Positions 5,015 to 6,333 of a DNA stretch of 6,333 nt are shown one piece after another. This DNA comes from an uncultured Eubacteriaceae bacterium (lineage in GTDB: Bacteria > Bacillota > Clostridia > Lachnospirales > CAG-274): contig CAMNCZ010000072.1 in the NCBI GenBank assembly GCA_946534775.1, forward strand, positions 1 to 6,333. Direction: 5' to 3'. The translations under genes were made by a program, and so were the position numbers. The stretch's first letter is position 1; each line of letters opens with the position of its first letter. The notes beneath the pieces are model-generated. The model searched no databases. It was not told the origin of the DNA and saw only the letters and a list, made by a program, of their open reading frames with translations.

Positions 5015-6333
5015 TTACTCACCCCCGCAAGATTTTCGCACAATATCCGACAAGCGGTATCCGTATCAAAAATATTTCTTGAAAGTTTAATGCCCTTATC
5101 CGCAAGTGCATCCATCAAAAGCGGTATCTGCGGCGCATTAAGACCTATCTGAGTAAGCCTTTTTGTGTTTTCAAACACCTTTTTTGGCGTGTCGAATATT
5201 TCAACACTGCCGCTGTTCATCACCAATATCCTGTCGGCTATTTTCGATATATCTTCCATAGAATGGCTTACAAGTACCACCGTTATGCCCAGTTCATCGT
5301 GCATTTTTTTGATATTGCCGAGTATCTCGTCACGGCTGAACGGGTCAAGTCCCGCCGTAGGCTCGTCAAGTACAAGCACCTCGGGTTCCATAGCAAGTAC
5401 GCCTGCAATGGCAACACGCCTTTTCTGACCGCCCGAAAGTTCAAACGGCGATTTTTCATACATATCTTCGCCCATACCCACAAAAGCCAACGCTTTCTTT
5501 ACACGACTGTCCGTTTCCTCGCTGCTAAGTCCCAGATTTGAAGGACCGAAAGCCACATCTTTATAGACGGTAGTTTCAAAAAGCTGATGTTCGGGGTACT
5601 GAAAAACAAGGCCGACCCTTTGTCTTATCTCTTTAAGCCGCGATTTATCGCTGTTTATATCAAAACCCGAAAGCAGCACGCAGCCTTCATCGGATTTTGA
5701 AAGGGCGTTAAAATGCTGTATAAGTGTACTTTTGCCCGAACCCGTATGTCCGATAAGGCCGATCAGTTCGCCTTTTCCTATAGTTATATTTATATCTTTA
5801 AGCGCTACCCTTTCATATACGGTATCTTTCCCGTAAATATGGGTCAGGTTCTTCACCTCTATCAAAGGTTCCGTGTCCTTTTTGGGCTTTTCTTTGATAT
5901 CGTTTTTGATATTTTCTTTAAAACCGATATCTGTCAGCGCCTGCGACATTTCTTCTATTGTAAGGATATCATCTGCAATATCAACGCCGTTTTTTCTTAA
6001 TTTATAGCATAACTCCGTGACCTGCGGCACATCAAGATGAAGCTGTTTCATTTTCTCCACCTGTCTGAATATCTGCTTGGGTGTACCGTCAAGCACAAGC
6101 TTGCCCTTGTCAAATACGGCAACTCTGTCCGCCAGACAAGCCTCTTCCATATAATGCGTGATAAGAATTATCGTTATCCCCTGCTTGTTAAGCTGTATAA
6201 GGGTGTTTATTACCTGTCTGCGGCCGATAGGGTCAAGCATCGCCGTCGGTTCATCAAGCACGATACAGTCGGGTTTCATCGCAAGTACGCCCGCAATGGC
6301 GATACGTTGTTTTTGCCCTCCCGAAAGCATCAT
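5011..6333 (-). CDS. ecfA: Fused EcfA1-EcfA2 ATPase of the ECF transporter, 5' end cut by window edge
   Basis: Two ABC ATPase units in one uninterrupted frame, the energising subunits of an ECF uptake transporter. The visible 440 residues start at the signature motif of the first unit, so about 130 N-terminal residues, with its Walker A and Q-loop, lie beyond the right edge. Unit 1 (EcfA1-like) shows LSGGQ (3-7), Walker B IVLDEP (24-29), D-loop TAMLDP (30-35) and H-loop His60, then an EcfA1-type C-terminal domain (about 90-136). A charged linker (about 137-156, rich in Lys, Glu and Asp) leads to unit 2 (EcfA2-like). That unit has LIEVKNLTHIYG, Walker A GHTGSGKST (195-203), Q-loop Gln245 in FQYPEHQLF, LSGGQ (299-303), Walker B VLVLDEP (319-325) and H-loop His357. 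Both sites look catalytically intact where visible. The two subunits are usually separate genes of about 280 residues each, so the fusion is notable. The ATG codons at the right edge are internal, not a start. Confidence 0.93.
   Translation of the reverse strand: MMLSGGQKQRIAIAGVLAMKPDCIVLDEPTAMLDPIGRRQVINTLIQLNKQGITIILITHYMEEACLADRVAVFDKGKLVLDGTPKQIFRQVEKMKQLHLDVPQVTELCYKLRKNGVDIADDILTIEEMSQALTDIGFKENIKNDIKEKPKKDTEPLIEVKNLTHIYGKDTVYERVALKDINITIGKGELIGLIGHTGSGKSTLIQHFNALSKSDEGCVLLSGFDINSDKSRLKEIRQRVGLVFQYPEHQLFETTVYKDVAFGPSNLGLSSEETDSRVKKALAFVGMGEDMYEKSPFELSGGQKRRVAIAGVLAMEPEVLVLDEPTAGLDPFSRDEILGNIKKMHDELGITVVLVSHSMEDISKIADRILVMNSGSVEIFDTPKKVFENTKRLTQIGLNAPQIPLLMDALADKGIKLSRNIFDTDTACRILCENLAGVSK
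5876..5881 (-). promoter_or_regulatory. Possible internal ribosome binding site before the EcfA2 unit
   Basis: AAAGGA on the minus strand lies 10 bases before an in-frame TTG at 5865-5863. That TTG is the Leu157 codon of the visible fusion protein, exactly where stand-alone EcfA2 proteins begin (followed by IEVKNLTHIYG). It could allow a separate EcfA2 to be made. Purine-rich runs are common in lysine-rich linkers, so this may be chance. Confidence 0.3.

Noticed and set aside
6328..6333. The two ATG codons at the right edge as the start of the ATPase gene
   Set aside because: They fall directly before the LSGGQ signature, in the middle of an ABC domain. The Walker A and Q-loop of unit 1 must lie upstream, so the gene is cut by the window edge.

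Overview
The window is a dense, single-direction bacterial gene cluster. All seven recognisable genes lie on the minus strand, so transcription runs from the right edge (6333) to the left edge (1). There is no intergenic gap longer than 12 bases. Successive genes overlap by 4, 20, 8 and 8 bases, or are separated by 1 or 12 bases. The protein families, the strong GGAGG-type ribosome binding sites and the gene order point to a low-to-mid GC Firmicute, most likely a Clostridia-type anaerobe. I cannot name a genus from the sequence alone.

Right part (6333 to 3463): the ATPase subunits of an energy-coupling factor (ECF) vitamin transporter, with EcfA1 and EcfA2 joined in one reading frame (5' end cut by the window edge). 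These are followed by the transmembrane coupling subunit EcfT and the tRNA pseudouridine synthase TruA. This matches the ecfA1-ecfA2-ecfT-truA block that in many Firmicutes follows rplQ in the ribosomal protein cluster. No substrate-binding S component is present, as expected for a shared (group II) ECF module.

Left-centre part (3482 to 470): the endolytic transglycosylase MltG, a TrmR-type tRNA methyltransferase and a U32-family TrhP-type tRNA hydroxylation protein. This order corresponds to yrrL-yrrM-yrrN/yrrO of Bacillus subtilis. TrhP and TrmR are known to make 5-hydroxyuridine and then 5-methoxyuridine at tRNA wobble position 34. With truA, three of the seven genes act on tRNA.

Left edge (477 to 1): the N-terminal 159 residues of a secreted subtilisin-like (S8) serine protease, starting inside the end of trhP and cut by the window edge.

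The window is mostly conserved housekeeping sequence. The points that stand out are the fused ECF ATPase with a possible internal start, the joining of two normally separate conserved clusters at the truA/mltG junction, and the secreted protease coupled to a tRNA-modification gene. I saw no RNA gene, mobile element, CRISPR array, promoter or terminator.
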